Notes: a model not told the origin generated them from the letters alone. Counted from the first letter of the stretch, positions 34,295 through 46,071 are shown. The stretch: DNA of 64,000 nucleotides from Streptomyces spiroverticillatus (GCA_014650415.1 BMUX01000003.1:496001-560000); one strand, 5' to 3'. Numbers and translations are program-made.

Positions 34295-35176
34295 ATGGCC
34301 ACGGCCCAGCCCAAGGCCCGACCGACCCAGCCCACGGCCCGATCCACCGCCGTACCCGCCCCCGGCCCCCGCACCCCACCGGTGCCCGCGCCCGGCGGCC
34401 CCGCGTCGGCCCCCACCCTGATCGGTTCCGTCCAGCGCGCCCTGCGGCTGCTGGAGGCGGTCAGCGACCACCCCGACGGCGCCCCCGCCAAGCAGCTCGC
34501 CCGCGAGGCCGGTCTGCCGCTGCCCACCGCCTACCACCTGTTGCGCACCCTGACCCACGAGGGATACCTCCATCGTGAGCAGGGTGTTTTTGTGCTCGGT
34601 GCGGCCGCCGGGCAGCTCGGTCGGGGCGAGGCGGACCAGGAACGGCGCGAGGCGGGCCAGGACCGGCGCGAGGTGGTCACCGGAACGATGGAGCGGTGGC
34701 GCGACACGCTCGGGGCCGCCGTGTATTTCGCCGTCTACCGCGAGGGCGAAGTCGAACTGGCGGCCCTCGCCGAGAGCATCGAACACCCCGCCGTCGAGGA
34801 GTGGGCCGACCTCCGCGAGACCGCGCACGCGCACGCGATCGGCCAGTGCCTGCTGTCCCAGCTGGACACCCGGACCCGCCGCGACCACCTCGACCGCCAC
34901 CCCGTCGAACCTCTCACCCCGTACACGGTGCGTGACGCATCCGCCCTGCTGGAGAGGCTGGCGGCGGTCGAGCGGATGCAGACGGTGGTCGAGCGCCAGG
35001 AGTACGCGCTGGGCACGGTGTGCGCGGCGATCCCGGTCACGATCGGACTGACGCCGACGGTGCTGGCGATCTCTCTGCCGCTCGACCAGGAGTACCGGTT
35101 GAGACCTGCGATCGAACGGGTGCGCGGTGAACTCGGCGAGGTGGTCCGTTCGCTCATGTTCTCTATCAGTATCTGA
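34295..35176 (+). CDS. ssgR: IclR family regulator SsgR
   Basis: 293 residues. A Pro/Ala-rich N-terminus of ~45 residues precedes the IclR helix-turn-helix (TLIGSVQRALRLLEAVSD, then LPLPTAYHLLRTLTHEGYL). The effector domain has AHAIGQCLLSQL, VVERQEYALGTVCAAIPV and the closing MFSIS. It lies 99 bp upstream of ssgA in the same direction; in S. coelicolor this pair is ssgR-ssgA, where SsgR activates ssgA transcription for sporulation septation. The symbol rests on this conserved synteny. Confidence 0.88.
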   Translation: MATAQPKARPTQPTARSTAVPAPGPRTPPVPAPGGPASAPTLIGSVQRALRLLEAVSDHPDGAPAKQLAREAGLPLPTAYHLLRTLTHEGYLHREQGVFVLGAAAGQLGRGEADQERREAGQDRREVVTGTMERWRDTLGAAVYFAVYREGEVELAALAESIEHPAVEEWADLRETAHAHAIGQCLLSQLDTRTRRDHLDRHPVEPLTPYTVRDASALLERLAAVERMQTVVERQEYALGTVCAAIPVTIGLTPTVLAISLPLDQEYRLRPAIERVRGELGEVVRSLMFSISI

Positions 35177-35275
35177 AAACTCACTCCTTGTGATCTGTTA
35201 CTGCTTCAAGCACGATGACGTCAAGAGGGCCGGAAGGGATCGTTCCGGCCACTTTCATCTACGGCAGGGTTGGCT

Positions 35276-35710
35276 ATGCGCGAGTCGGTTCAGGCAGAGG
35301 TCATGATGAGCTTCCTCGTCTCTGAGGAGCTTTCCTTTCGCATTCCGGTGGAGCTCCTGTACGAGGCGAAGGACCCGTACGCGATCCGCCTGACCTTCCA
35401 CCTGCCCGGCGACGCCCCTGTGACCTGGGCCTTCGGTCGTGAACTGCTGGTCGACGGAATCAACGAACCCTGCGGCGAGGGCGATGTGCACATCTCGCCG
35501 ACCGATCCGGACGAACTCGCCGACGTCCATATCCGGCTCCAGGTGGGCGGCGACCGGGCGCTGTTCCGGGCGAGCGCAGCCCCCCTGGTCGCCTTCCTCG
35601 ACCGCACCGACAAGCTGGTCCCGCTCGGCCAGGAGCACACGCAGAGTGACTATGCGGGGTGCCTGGAGGACGAGCTCGGTCGCATCCTCGCGGAGGAGAA
35701 CGCGGGCTGA
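35276..35710 (+). CDS. ssgA: Sporulation/septation regulator SsgA (SALP family)
   Basis: 144 residues from ATG 35276 (MRESVQAEVMMSFLVSEELS), the start used by known SsgA proteins, with GGCAGGG upstream. SsgA-like proteins occur only in sporulating actinomycetes; SsgA stimulates septum formation and spore maturation. Diagnostic segments are YAIRLTFHLPGDAPVTWAFG, DVHISPTDPDELADVHIRLQ and FLDRTDKLVPLGQEH. The 99-bp gap after ssgR should hold the SsgR-dependent promoter. Confidence 0.95.
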   Translation: MRESVQAEVMMSFLVSEELSFRIPVELLYEAKDPYAIRLTFHLPGDAPVTWAFGRELLVDGINEPCGEGDVHISPTDPDELADVHIRLQVGGDRALFRASAAPLVAFLDRTDKLVPLGQEHTQSDYAGCLEDELGRILAEENAG

Positions 35711-35746
35711 CCCCGGCCCGCGTCAGCTCTTGCGGCGCCGGCTGCG

Positions 35747-37072
35747 TCAGCGCTTGCGGCGCCGCCCGCGTCCGCCGCCCGTCCGGTCCGCCGAGACCAC
35801 CAGGGCGGCGAGCGCCGTGGTGACCGGCACCGAGGCCACCAGCCCGATGGAGCCGACCAGGGTACGGACGATCTCCTCGGCGACCAGCTCGCTGTTGGCC
35901 ACCGTGCCCACGCTGGACTGGGCGATGGAGAACAGCAGCAACAGGGGCAGTGCGGCGCCCGCATAGGCGAGCACCAGAGTGTTCACCACGGACGCGATGT
36001 GGTCGCGGCCGATGCGGATGCCCGCCCGGTACAGCGCGCGCGGGCCCATTGTGGGGTCGGCCTGGTGCAGTTCCCAGACGGCGGAGGTCTGGGTGACCGT
36101 CACGTCGTCCAGGACGCCGAGCGAGCCGATGATGACGCCCGCGAGCAGCAGGCCGCTCATGTCGATCGACGGGTAGAGGCTGTGGATCAGCCCGGTGTTG
36201 TCGTCGATGTTGCCCGACAGGAACGCCCAGCCGATGAACAGCGAGCCCAGCAGTCCGATCAGCAGCAGCGAGATCAGCGTGCCGATGACGGCGACGGAGG
36301 TCCGTGCGTTCAGCCCGTGGCAGGCGTACAGGGCGATCAGCATGATGGCGCTCGCCCCGACCACCGCCACGACCAGCGGATTCGACCCCTGGAGGATGGC
36401 CGGGAGGATGAACAGGGTCAGCACCGCGAAGGACGCCACCAGCGCGATCAGCGCCATGATGCCCTTCATCCGGCCGACGACGACCACCGCGACGGCGAAG
36501 ATCCCGGCGAGCAGGGTGAGCGGAAGCTTCCGGTCCACGTCGATCACCGAGTACTGGAGATCGCGCGGGGCGTTCGGGGCGTACGCGACGACGACCTTCT
36601 GACTCTGCTTCAACTGCCGGGAGGATTCCGGCTGGACGATCTCGGTGAAGGTGCGGCCCTTGTTCGCGCCGGTGGTCACCTCGACGGTGGCCTTCTTGCA
36701 CTGGGCGGACGGTGCCTCGCTGTTCGGCGGCGGCACGGGTTCGCCCTGGCCGGGCTGGGGCGGGGCGACGTTGGCGTCCTTGCAGTCGATGGTCTCGACG
36801 GCGACGACCCGGCCCTGCTCGGTCTGCCGGTCGAAGCCGACGCCGGTGCGCTCGTGGGCGGGTGCGCCGCCCGGCCACAGGACCGCGAGGCCCACGAGGA
36901 CGGCGGTCGCGAAGGGGATCAGGACGGCCGCGATCACTTTGCGCAGGTGCTGGGAGACGGGTGCGGCGGGGCCGTGGCTGTGGCTGTGTCCGTGCCCATG
37001 ACCTGCGGGGGAGGGCAGCTGAGGGGGCGTCGGCTCGGCCGGGTGCTGGGGCGGGGGCTGTGGTGGGGTCAC
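35747..37072 (-). CDS. YibE/F family membrane protein
   Basis: 441 residues. Begins with a Pro/His-rich cytoplasmic tract (GHGHGHSHSHG around residues 24-33), then a first membrane helix, an extracytoplasmic domain of ~110 residues with two Cys, and seven or more further helices. YibE/F signatures include ASIGTLISLLLIG-like helices (SVAVIGTLISLLLIGLLGSL), GSLGVLDDVTVTQTSAVWEL and IGRDHIASVVNTLVLAYAGAALPLLL. Function of the family is unknown; the His-rich N-terminus hints at metal binding. Divergent from the thiC riboswitch. Confidence 0.88.
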   Translation of the reverse strand: MTPPQPPPQHPAEPTPPQLPSPAGHGHGHSHSHGPAAPVSQHLRKVIAAVLIPFATAVLVGLAVLWPGGAPAHERTGVGFDRQTEQGRVVAVETIDCKDANVAPPQPGQGEPVPPPNSEAPSAQCKKATVEVTTGANKGRTFTEIVQPESSRQLKQSQKVVVAYAPNAPRDLQYSVIDVDRKLPLTLLAGIFAVAVVVVGRMKGIMALIALVASFAVLTLFILPAILQGSNPLVVAVVGASAIMLIALYACHGLNARTSVAVIGTLISLLLIGLLGSLFIGWAFLSGNIDDNTGLIHSLYPSIDMSGLLLAGVIIGSLGVLDDVTVTQTSAVWELHQADPTMGPRALYRAGIRIGRDHIASVVNTLVLAYAGAALPLLLLFSIAQSSVGTVANSELVAEEIVRTLVGSIGLVASVPVTTALAALVVSADRTGGGRGRRRKR

Positions 37073-37154
37073 GAGGCGATCATCGCAAGAACGACAGGGG
37101 CCCTCTGTTCAGCGCGCCCGGCAAGACGCTAGCGTGGGGGCACCTTTGCACACG

Positions 37155-39038
<1,884 letters not shown>

Positions 39039-39085
39039 TCGCGTGGTGTCGGGACGGCTGCCGTGTGGTGACGGGCGGCCCCGGA

Positions 39086-39931
39086 TCATTCCGGTTTGTG
39101 GTCCGGGCCGCCGTAGTCGGGGCTGGAGAAGTCCGGGCTGGTGAAGCTCGGGCGGGTCTTGTGGCCGTTGTTGTTGCTGTTGTCGCCGGGGCTGCTGAAG
39201 TCCGGCCGTGAGTACCCGAGACCAGGGATGCGGCCGGACTGCCGGGGCGGCTCGGTGGCGGGCGGGGCGGAAGCGGGCGGTGCGGACGACGCCGGGTCGG
39301 GGGGCTTGGCGAGCGCTTCGCGCAGGAACGGGACGATGCCCCGCTCCGTCAGGGCTTCCGTCCAGGCGGCCCTGGCCCGGTCGACCTCCTCCGTGCTCGC
39401 GTCCCGGTGGCCGTCCTGGAAGGCGGTCGAGCCGTTGCGCAGCGCGGTGAACAGCAGGCCGACCGCGGCCCCGAGCAGCCCGGCCGCGGTCAGCGCCCCG
39501 AAGATCCATCCGGCGGTCAGCAGGGCGTCGGCGATGGCGGGCGGCGGACTCAGCATCCGCAGCGCGAAGCCGACCAGCAGCAGCACCACGGCGGCGATCC
39601 CGGCCAGCACCGGGGTCAGCACGGCGACGACGGCGATCGCACCGGCACCGGTCGCCTCGGCGTTCTCGCCGACCCCGGGCGCGAGCAGGGTGGCGGGCAG
39701 GGTGGGTGCGCGCAGCTCGCCGCGCACCTTCACGTAGTGGTCGTACTCGGTCAGCGCGTGACCGTTGATTATTTCCCTGGCGTTGAGCGCGGCGGTGCGC
39801 AGCTGCTCGCTGTTCAACCGCCCGCCCGCTGCGGCGAGTTCCGGGCGTTCGTGCGCGGTGCGCAGTGCTTCGTCGAGGGTCCGCTCGAACTCCGGGCGGT
39901 CCTCGGCCAGCAGGTGCGGAGCGCTGTTCAT
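39086..39931 (-). CDS. Hypothetical membrane protein
   Basis: 281 residues from ATG 39931 (MNSAPHLLAEDRPEF), with GGGGG 9 nt upstream; an ATG six bases earlier is too close to that site. Helical N-terminal region of ~80 residues, two hydrophobic hairpins (AIAVVAVLTPVLAGIAAVVL with LLVGFALRML, and LTAGWIFGALTAAGLLGAAV), then a cytoplasmic helix and a Pro/Ser-rich tail ending with repeated SPDF/SPDY units. No recognised domain. Confidence 0.75.
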   Translation of the reverse strand: MNSAPHLLAEDRPEFERTLDEALRTAHERPELAAAGGRLNSEQLRTAALNAREIINGHALTEYDHYVKVRGELRAPTLPATLLAPGVGENAEATGAGAIAVVAVLTPVLAGIAAVVLLLVGFALRMLSPPPAIADALLTAGWIFGALTAAGLLGAAVGLLFTALRNGSTAFQDGHRDASTEEVDRARAAWTEALTERGIVPFLREALAKPPDPASSAPPASAPPATEPPRQSGRIPGLGYSRPDFSSPGDNSNNNGHKTRPSFTSPDFSSPDYGGPDHKPE

Positions 39932-40119
39932 GTGCATCCCCCGATGCTCCGTAGGGCCGGGTTGCCCGCTTCGGTGGGGCGGTTGGGCGGAAACGGAGGA
40001 GAGCCTGCTACGGATAACCCGATGGTAGAGCCGTTACGGCACGGGGTGACAGAGGGTTTCCGGAAATTGGCCCGGTGGTGGGAGTGTGTTCGCACCGCGC
40101 ACGTACGAGTTCGTAACGC

Positions 40120-41373
40120 TCAGTCATCCAACGGGAGTTGGACCACCAGGAGCTTTCCGGCCATGGTCACGCCGCCGTCCATGGCGATCGCGAGCGAGTC
40201 CGCGTAGACGTGCGGACCCTCCACGACCGGCCCCGAGCTGCCCTCTCCGTCGGAGGTGTCCTCGTTGCCGACCTCGCCGAGGAGGTACGGGATGGGGCTG
40301 TGACCGTGGACGATGCGCTCGCCGCCATATGCGGCCAGCAGTTCCCGCACGGCGTCGGAGCCGCCTTCGTCACGGAACGCGAAGCGCTTGGTGAATTTGC
40401 GGAAGACGTCCCAGCACTCGTCGGCGTCGTTGCGGGTGAGGATCTCGTGCACCGTGTCGTTGACGTCCTCGATGGTGCTGCCGTAGTCGAGGTAGGCGGT
40501 GGTGTCGGAGTGCGTCAGCAGGTGCCCGTCTTCCAGTGCCACTGCGTCCAGGCGGGCCATCCACTGGAGGTGTACGTCCTGGAGGCGCTCCATGTCGTGC
40601 TTCTGGCCGCCGTTGAGCAGCCAGGCGGCCTGGAAGGTGGCCGTGCCCGCGCCGGAGTTCACCGGGGTGTCGCCGAAGCGGCGGGCGCCGAGCAGCAGCA
40701 GCTCGTGGTTGCCCATGAGGGCCTTGCAGTAGCCGCCGGCGGCGGCCGCCTCGGCGGACAGGCGCATCACCAGGTCGATGACACCGATGCCGTCGGGGCC
40801 GCGGTCGGTGAAGTCGCCGAGGAACCACAGGCGCGCGTTGCCCGCCGACCAGTGGCCCTCGTCGTCGATCAGCCCCTGCTCGTGCAGGGCGTCCAGCAGC
40901 TCCACCAGGTAGCCGTGCACGTCGCCGACGACGAACAGCGGGCCGAGGCCCTCGCCGTCCGGCTGCGCGGCGAAGTCGGGCTGCGGGATGCGCAGGGTGT
41001 CACCGGGACCGCGGTCGTCCCGGGTGATCACCGGGAGGTCGCGCTGGGTGGGGGTGTAGCCCTCGGGGGCGTCGCCCTCGTCGAAGGGGGGCTCGGGTTC
41101 GTACGTCTCCTGCACGGGGGCGTACGCCTCCTGGGCGGGCGTGTGCGTTTCCGGCACGGGCGGGTACGCCTCCTGCACAGGTGCGTACGTTTCCTTCACA
41201 TCCCCGTACGTCTCCTGCACGGGGATGTACGAGTGCTCCGCGAGCGCCTGCTCTCCCGGGTGCGCCTGCTCCGCGTCGTACGTCGCGACGGGGGCCTGCG
41301 CATAGGGAGGCACCCGGAAGTCCCGCAACGTAGCCGTACGCACCGCGGGTCCCTGACCGGCCCCCTGAGTCAT
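40120..41373 (-). CDS. Metallophosphoesterase (PPP-type phosphatase) with repetitive N-terminus
   Basis: 417 residues from ATG 41373, behind GGAGGGGTC; longer in-frame starts lack a site. Residues ~40-105 are a degenerate repeat of ~8-residue units (ETYxPVQ, for example EAYAPVQETY), Pro/Glu/Tyr-rich and probably disordered. The catalytic domain has all three PPP motifs: FVVGDVHGYLVE, LGDFTDRGPDG and LMGNHELLLLG, plus GGERIVHGHSPIPYL. It is a cytoplasmic metal-dependent phosphatase, probably for serine/threonine phosphate or small phosphoesters such as ApppA-type nucleotides. Confidence 0.88.
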   Translation of the reverse strand: MTQGAGQGPAVRTATLRDFRVPPYAQAPVATYDAEQAHPGEQALAEHSYIPVQETYGDVKETYAPVQEAYPPVPETHTPAQEAYAPVQETYEPEPPFDEGDAPEGYTPTQRDLPVITRDDRGPGDTLRIPQPDFAAQPDGEGLGPLFVVGDVHGYLVELLDALHEQGLIDDEGHWSAGNARLWFLGDFTDRGPDGIGVIDLVMRLSAEAAAAGGYCKALMGNHELLLLGARRFGDTPVNSGAGTATFQAAWLLNGGQKHDMERLQDVHLQWMARLDAVALEDGHLLTHSDTTAYLDYGSTIEDVNDTVHEILTRNDADECWDVFRKFTKRFAFRDEGGSDAVRELLAAYGGERIVHGHSPIPYLLGEVGNEDTSDGEGSSGPVVEGPHVYADSLAIAMDGGVTMAGKLLVVQLPLDD

Positions 41374-41636
41374 TGACCCCTCCACCACCGTCGCACCGCC
41401 GTACACCTTGGGGTCCCACCTGGTCTCGGGTGGTCCGCTGTGTCGTGCGCCCATCATAGGAATGCGGCCCGCGCTGTGTGAGGCACCAGGGGTGGTGAAT
41501 CCGGGTACACCCGCGGTTCACCAGTTGTTTCGCCCGGATTGCGGAGATCGGTCCCGGTGTTGATTTCGGGGCGGCTCCCCGCCTGCCGCCCCGCGCACCC
41601 CTTCGTCCGGCCCCCTCGGGCCCCCGCCGGCCCTCT

Positions 41637-42758
41637 TCAGTCCCCCGACGGCGACCGCGGAGCGCTCACCGTGGTGCGCGGAGGGCGCCGCTGGGAGGAC
41701 GTACGGATGATGAGCTCGGTCGGTATCACCTGCTCGACCGGCCGCCCGGTGTCCAGTCCCTCGATGGCATCGATGAGGAGCTGGACGACCGCCGTGCCGA
41801 TCCGGCGCGGCTTGAGGGAGAGCGTGGTGATGGGCGGCTCGGTGCTCGCGTACACCGTCGACTCCGAGCAGCAGACGAGCAGCAGGTCCTCCGGGACCCG
41901 CAGCCCGTAGCGGCGGGCGGCGGCCAGCAGGTCGGTGCCGTTGGGGTCGAAGAGGCCGTACACGGCGTCCGGGCGGTCCGGGCGGGCGAGCAGCCGGTCG
42001 GCCGCGACGGCGCCCGCGCACGGGTCGTGCGCCGGGTAGGACTCGTACACCGGATCCTGACCGACGCGCTCGCACCAGCGCAGGTAGGCGGTGGTGGAGA
42101 GGCGGGTGTACGTGTCCGTGGTGGTGCCGGTGAGGAGGCCGATGCGGCGGGCGCCGGCGTCGGCGAGGTGGTCGAGGAGTTCGAGCACGGCGGCCTCGTG
42201 GTCGTTGTCGACCCAGGCCGTGACGGGGAGGGCCCCGGACGGGCGGCCGTCGGAGACGACGGGCAGGCCCTGGCGCATGAGCTCGGTGACGACCTGGTCG
42301 TCGTCCGAGGGGTCGATCACGACGGTTCCGTCGAGCGCGACGTTCTGCCACACGTCGAAGGGGCTGTGCCGGGAGGAGGCGGGGAGGATGACGAGGGCGT
42401 AGCCGCGGGCGAGGGCGGCCGAGGTCGCGGCCCTGGCCATCTCCGCGAAGTACGCGAACTCGGTGAAGGTGAAAGGTTCATCCCCGTACGTCGTCACGGT
42501 CAGGCCGATCAGGCCCGACTTTCCGGTACGGAGGGTGCGGGCCGCGGCGGACGGGCGGTAGCCCAGCCGGTCGGCGACTTCGCGAACGTGGCGGCGGGTG
42601 GCGTCCGGGAGCCGTCCCTTGCCGTTGAGGGCGTCGGAGACAGTCGTGATGGAGACACCGGCTGCGGCGGCGACATCCCGGATGCCCGCACGTCCTGGCC
42701 GACTGCCTCGCCGGGGTGTCTCGGTCCGGCTCACCTGATGCTTCCCTGCTGCTGTCAT
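41637..42758 (-). CDS. LacI family transcriptional regulator
   Basis: 373 residues. The N-terminal LacI helix-turn-helix is clear (GIRDVAAAAGVSITTVSDALNGKGRLP and the hinge RLGYRPSAAARTLRTGKSGLIGL). The periplasmic-binding-like effector domain follows, with PPITTLSLKPRRIGTAVVQLLIDAI near the end. No sugar operon adjoins it; the 405-bp noncoding gap upstream separates it from divergent hisC. Target and inducer unknown. Confidence 0.93.
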   Translation of the reverse strand: MTAAGKHQVSRTETPRRGSRPGRAGIRDVAAAAGVSITTVSDALNGKGRLPDATRRHVREVADRLGYRPSAAARTLRTGKSGLIGLTVTTYGDEPFTFTEFAYFAEMARAATSAALARGYALVILPASSRHSPFDVWQNVALDGTVVIDPSDDDQVVTELMRQGLPVVSDGRPSGALPVTAWVDNDHEAAVLELLDHLADAGARRIGLLTGTTTDTYTRLSTTAYLRWCERVGQDPVYESYPAHDPCAGAVAADRLLARPDRPDAVYGLFDPNGTDLLAAARRYGLRVPEDLLLVCCSESTVYASTEPPITTLSLKPRRIGTAVVQLLIDAIEGLDTGRPVEQVIPTELIIRTSSQRRPPRTTVSAPRSPSGD

Positions 42759-43163
42759 GGCGAGCCGATATTAGGGCTCAGGGGGCCGATTGGCTGCCGT
42801 GCATATGCGCCTGGTGGCAGGCACGTTTCTGCATGGGTCTGCTCGGTCAATGACCATGGAAGTCAAGGGAGTTGGGGGGTGTGCTGCCGTGGAGTCGGTT
42901 GGCTGGCGGGGTGCGTCCGGCATCTGCCGCATGTCTCGGTGAGGTCTCAACTCACCAGTTCGAGGGACGCGCGCCACGGCGTGAGCCACCGGCGCGCGTG
43001 GAGTCCGGGGGCGCGCCCCCTGGAGGGTGCGCCGGTGCTTTCCGGACGGGCCGCTGTTCCGGGCGTGGGTCCGGCCGCGGTCTTCTGCGGCCTCTTCGCA
43101 GCGCCGCCCAATCCTCATAAGGTGAGCAGTATTGGCGGTACGTACGGTCGAGGAGGACCTTAA
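42759..43163. other. 405-bp gap between lacI-type gene and hisC
   Basis: No credible gene. Contains CATATG and GC-rich dyads, including GGGGGCGCGCCCCC around 43008, and the hisC ribosome binding site AGGAGG at 43151-43156. An AT-richer patch CATAAGGTGAGCAGTATT near 43116 is the likeliest promoter for hisC. Confidence 0.4.
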
Positions 43164-44261
43164 GTGAGCGAGACGAGCGCGGGCACCCCCAAGCTGCGTG
43201 CGGTGCTGGACGGCATCCCCACGTACAAGCCCGGGAAGCCGGCCGCGGCCGCCGAGGGCGACGGCCCGGTGGCGTACAAGCTGTCCTCCAACGAGAACCC
43301 CTACCCGCCGCTCGCGGGCGTCATGGAGCAGGCGATCGCCGCGGCCGGGGTGTTCAACCGCTACCCGGACATGGCCTGCACGGGGCTGATGGAGGAGCTG
43401 GCGAAGCGTTTCGGCGTGCCGGTCTCCCACCTGGCGACGGGCACGGGCTCGGTCGGCGTCGCGCAGTCGCTGCTCCAGGCGACCTCGGGTCCTGGCGACG
43501 AGGTGATCTACGCCTGGCGCTCCTTCGAGGCGTACCCGATCATCACGCAGATCAGCGGTGCGACCTCGGTCAAGGTGCCGCTGACCGACGGCGATGTGCA
43601 CGACCTGGACGCGATGTTCGACGCGATCACCGAGAAGACCCGGCTGATCTTCGTCTGCAACCCCAACAACCCCACCGGCACCGTGGTGCACCGCGCCGAG
43701 CTGGAGCGCTTCCTGGACCGGGTGCCGAAGGACATCCTGATCGTTCTGGACGAGGCCTACCGGGAGTTCATCCGGGATGAGGACGTGCCGGACGGCATCG
43801 AGCTCTACCGGGACCGGCCCAACGTCGCCGTGCTGCGCACCTTCTCCAAGGCGTACGGGCTGGCCGGGCTGCGGGTCGGCTTCGTCGTGGCGCACGAGCC
43901 GGTGGCGGCGGCGCTGCGCAAGACGGCCGTGCCGTTCGGTGTGAGCCAGATCGCACAGGAGGCGGCCGTCGCCTCGCTGCGCGCCGAGGACCAGCTCCTT
44001 GAGCGGGTGGACGCGCTGATCGCCGAGCGGACCCGGGTGTACGACGCACTGGTCGGCCAGGGGTGGACGGTGCCCGTGACGCAGGCGAACTTCGTGTGGC
44101 TGCGGCTGGGGGAGCGTACGACCGACTTCGCGGCGGCGTGCGACCGGGCCGGTGTCGTGGTGCGGCCGTTCGCGGGCGAGGGCGTGCGCGTGACGATCGG
44201 TGAGGTCGAGGCGAACGACCTGTTCCTGAAGGCGGCGGAGGAGTTCCGCAAGGAGCTGTAG
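43164..44261 (+). CDS. hisC: Histidinol-phosphate/aromatic aminotransferase
   Basis: 365 residues from GTG 43164 with AGGAGG 7 nt upstream. Fold type I PLP aminotransferase: [37 protein letters not shown] ([10 protein letters not shown]) and the Schiff-base Lys in [15 protein letters not shown]. It transfers an amino group to imidazole-acetol phosphate or to aromatic keto acids; Streptomyces carries a second, his-operon hisC, so this stand-alone copy may act on phenylalanine/tyrosine. Followed by a terminator. Confidence 0.85.
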   Translation: MSETSAGTPKLRAVLDGIPTYKPGKPAAAAEGDGPVAYKLSSNENPYPPLAGVMEQAIAAAGVFNRYPDMACTGLMEELAKRFGVPVSHLATGTGSVGVAQSLLQATSGPGDEVIYAWRSFEAYPIITQISGATSVKVPLTDGDVHDLDAMFDAITEKTRLIFVCNPNNPTGTVVHRAELERFLDRVPKDILIVLDEAYREFIRDEDVPDGIELYRDRPNVAVLRTFSKAYGLAGLRVGFVVAHEPVAAALRKTAVPFGVSQIAQEAAVASLRAEDQLLERVDALIAERTRVYDALVGQGWTVPVTQANFVWLRLGERTTDFAAACDRAGVVVRPFAGEGVRVTIGEVEANDLFLKAAEEFRKEL

Positions 44262-44282
44262 CCCCTGACGGGTGGTGTGCGT

Positions 44283-44321
44283 GGTGCCCCTGTGAGCCGT
44301 GGGCCGGCTTGCGGGGGCACC
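44283..44321 (+). terminator. Terminator after hisC
   Basis: A 17-bp stem (44283-44299 with 44305-44321, four wobble pairs) with a 5-nt loop, followed by GGCGTTTTC. Lies 22 bp after the stop. Confidence 0.75.
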
Positions 44322-44407
44322 GGCGTTTTCGGGGAGCCCGGCCCGGCGTCATTTATGGGGACCCCCCTGGATCCTTCCGAATGGCCGTGCGACATAATGC
44401 TTGTGAA

Positions 44408-44423
44408 TGTGAACGCGTTCACA
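44408..44423. promoter_or_regulatory. Rex operator (ROP) of cydABCD
   Basis: TGTGAACGCGTTCACA, a perfect 16-bp palindrome identical to the Rex operator reported for S. coelicolor. Rex is the NADH/NAD+-responsive repressor; binding here would keep cydABCD off when NADH is low. It lies 125 bp upstream of the cydA start, with an additional partial TTGTGAA overlapping at 44401-44407. Confidence 0.9.
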
Positions 44424-44547
44424 AGCGTGTCCCCGTTCGTCCCGCGATTTGTGGGATTAAAGGGGCAAACTGCCCCTGTGATCTACCCGTGGATCGTGAA
44501 CTACCCGTGAATGCGGCTGTGGCTTCGGCGACGTAAGGAGAGACGAC

Positions 44548-46056
44548 GTGGAGCTGGCACTGGCGCCAGAGACCCTCGCGCGATGGCAGTTCGGTATCAC
44601 CACCGTCTACCACTTCCTCTTCGTCCCCCTGACGATCTCGCTCGCCGCGCTGACCGCCGGCCTGCAGACCGCCTGGGTGCGGACGAACAAGGAGAAGTAC
44701 CTCAAGGCGACCAAGTTCTGGGGGAAGCTCTTCCTCATCAACATCGCGATGGGGGTGGTCACCGGCATCGTGCAGGAGTTCCAGTTCGGCATGAACTGGT
44801 CCGACTACTCGCGCTTCGTCGGTGACATCTTCGGAGCGCCCCTGGCCTTCGAGGCGCTGATCGCGTTCTTCTTCGAATCGACCTTCATCGGGCTGTGGAT
44901 CTTCGGCTGGGACAAGTTGCCGAAGAAGATCCACCTCGCCTGCATCTGGCTGGTGTCGATCGGCACGATCCTCTCGGCGTACTTCATCCTGGCGGCCAAC
45001 TCCTGGATGCAGCACCCGGTCGGCTACCGGATCAACAAGGAACGCGGCCGGGCGGAGCTCACCGACTTCTGGAAGGTGCTCACCCAGGACACCGCGCTCA
45101 CCCAGTTCTTCCACACCATCACCGCCGCGTTCCTGGTCGGCGGCGCCTTCCTGGTCGGCATCGCCGCCTTCCACCTGGCCCGCAAGAAGCACATCCCGGT
45201 GATGCGCACCTCGCTGCGGCTGGGCCTGGTCACCGTGGTGATCGCCGGTCTGATGACCGCGATCAGCGGCGACGAGCTCGGCAAGGTCATGTACAAGCAG
45301 CAGCCGATGAAGATGTCGGCGGCCGAGGCGCTGTGGGAGGGCGAGGCCCCCGCACCGTTCTCCATCTTCGCCATCGGCGACGTGGACAAGGGCCACAACC
45401 GGGTCGCCATCGAGATCCCCGGAATACTGTCCTTCCTCGCCCACAACAACTTCACCGAGTACGTCCCCGGCATCAACGAGATCAACAAGGCCGAGCAGGA
45501 GAAGTTCGGTCCCGGCGACTACCGGCCCAACATCCCGGTCGCCTACTGGGGCTTCCGCTGGATGATCGGCTTCGGCATGGCGTCCTTCGCGCTCGGCATC
45601 CTGGGCCTGTGGCTGACCAGGAAGAAGTTCCTGCTGCCACCGGGCCTGCGGACCGGTGAGGACGAAGTGCCGAACCTGGTGCTCTTCCGCAAGAAGGCAC
45701 TCAGCCCCCGCCTCGCGTCCCTGTACTGGGTCGTCGCGCTGTGGACCATGCTCTTCCCGCTCATCGCCAACTCGTGGGGCTGGATCTTCACCGAGATGGG
45801 CCGTCAGCCCTGGGTCGTCTACGGCGTCCTGAAGACCTCGGCGGCGGTCTCCCCCGGCGTCTCGCAGGGCGAGGTCCTCACCTCGATGATCGTCTTCACC
45901 CTGCTGTACGCCGTCCTCGCGGTCATCGAGGTCAAGCTCCTCGTGAAGTACGTGAAGCTCGGCCCGCCGGAGCTCACCGAGGCCGACCTCAACCCGCCCA
46001 CGAAGATCGGCGGCGACGACCGCGATCCCGACCGGCCGATGGCCTTCTCGTACTAG
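44548..46056 (+). CDS. cydA: Cytochrome bd ubiquinol/menaquinol oxidase subunit I
   Basis: 502 residues from GTG 44548 with AAGGAGAGACGAC upstream. A membrane oxidase subunit carrying hemes b558, b595 and d; it reduces O2 with quinol at low oxygen. Signatures: N-terminal LARWQFGITTVYHFLFVPLTI (heme-ligand His), GMNWSDYSRFVGDIFGAPLA, the GRQPWVVYG motif (MGRQPWVVYGVLKT) and a short Q-loop typical of actinobacteria. First gene of the Rex-controlled operon. Confidence 0.97.
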   Translation: MELALAPETLARWQFGITTVYHFLFVPLTISLAALTAGLQTAWVRTNKEKYLKATKFWGKLFLINIAMGVVTGIVQEFQFGMNWSDYSRFVGDIFGAPLAFEALIAFFFESTFIGLWIFGWDKLPKKIHLACIWLVSIGTILSAYFILAANSWMQHPVGYRINKERGRAELTDFWKVLTQDTALTQFFHTITAAFLVGGAFLVGIAAFHLARKKHIPVMRTSLRLGLVTVVIAGLMTAISGDELGKVMYKQQPMKMSAAEALWEGEAPAPFSIFAIGDVDKGHNRVAIEIPGILSFLAHNNFTEYVPGINEINKAEQEKFGPGDYRPNIPVAYWGFRWMIGFGMASFALGILGLWLTRKKFLLPPGLRTGEDEVPNLVLFRKKALSPRLASLYWVVALWTMLFPLIANSWGWIFTEMGRQPWVVYGVLKTSAAVSPGVSQGEVLTSMIVFTLLYAVLAVIEVKLLVKYVKLGPPELTEADLNPPTKIGGDDRDPDRPMAFSY

Positions 46057-46071
46057 GACTGGGGAACTGCT

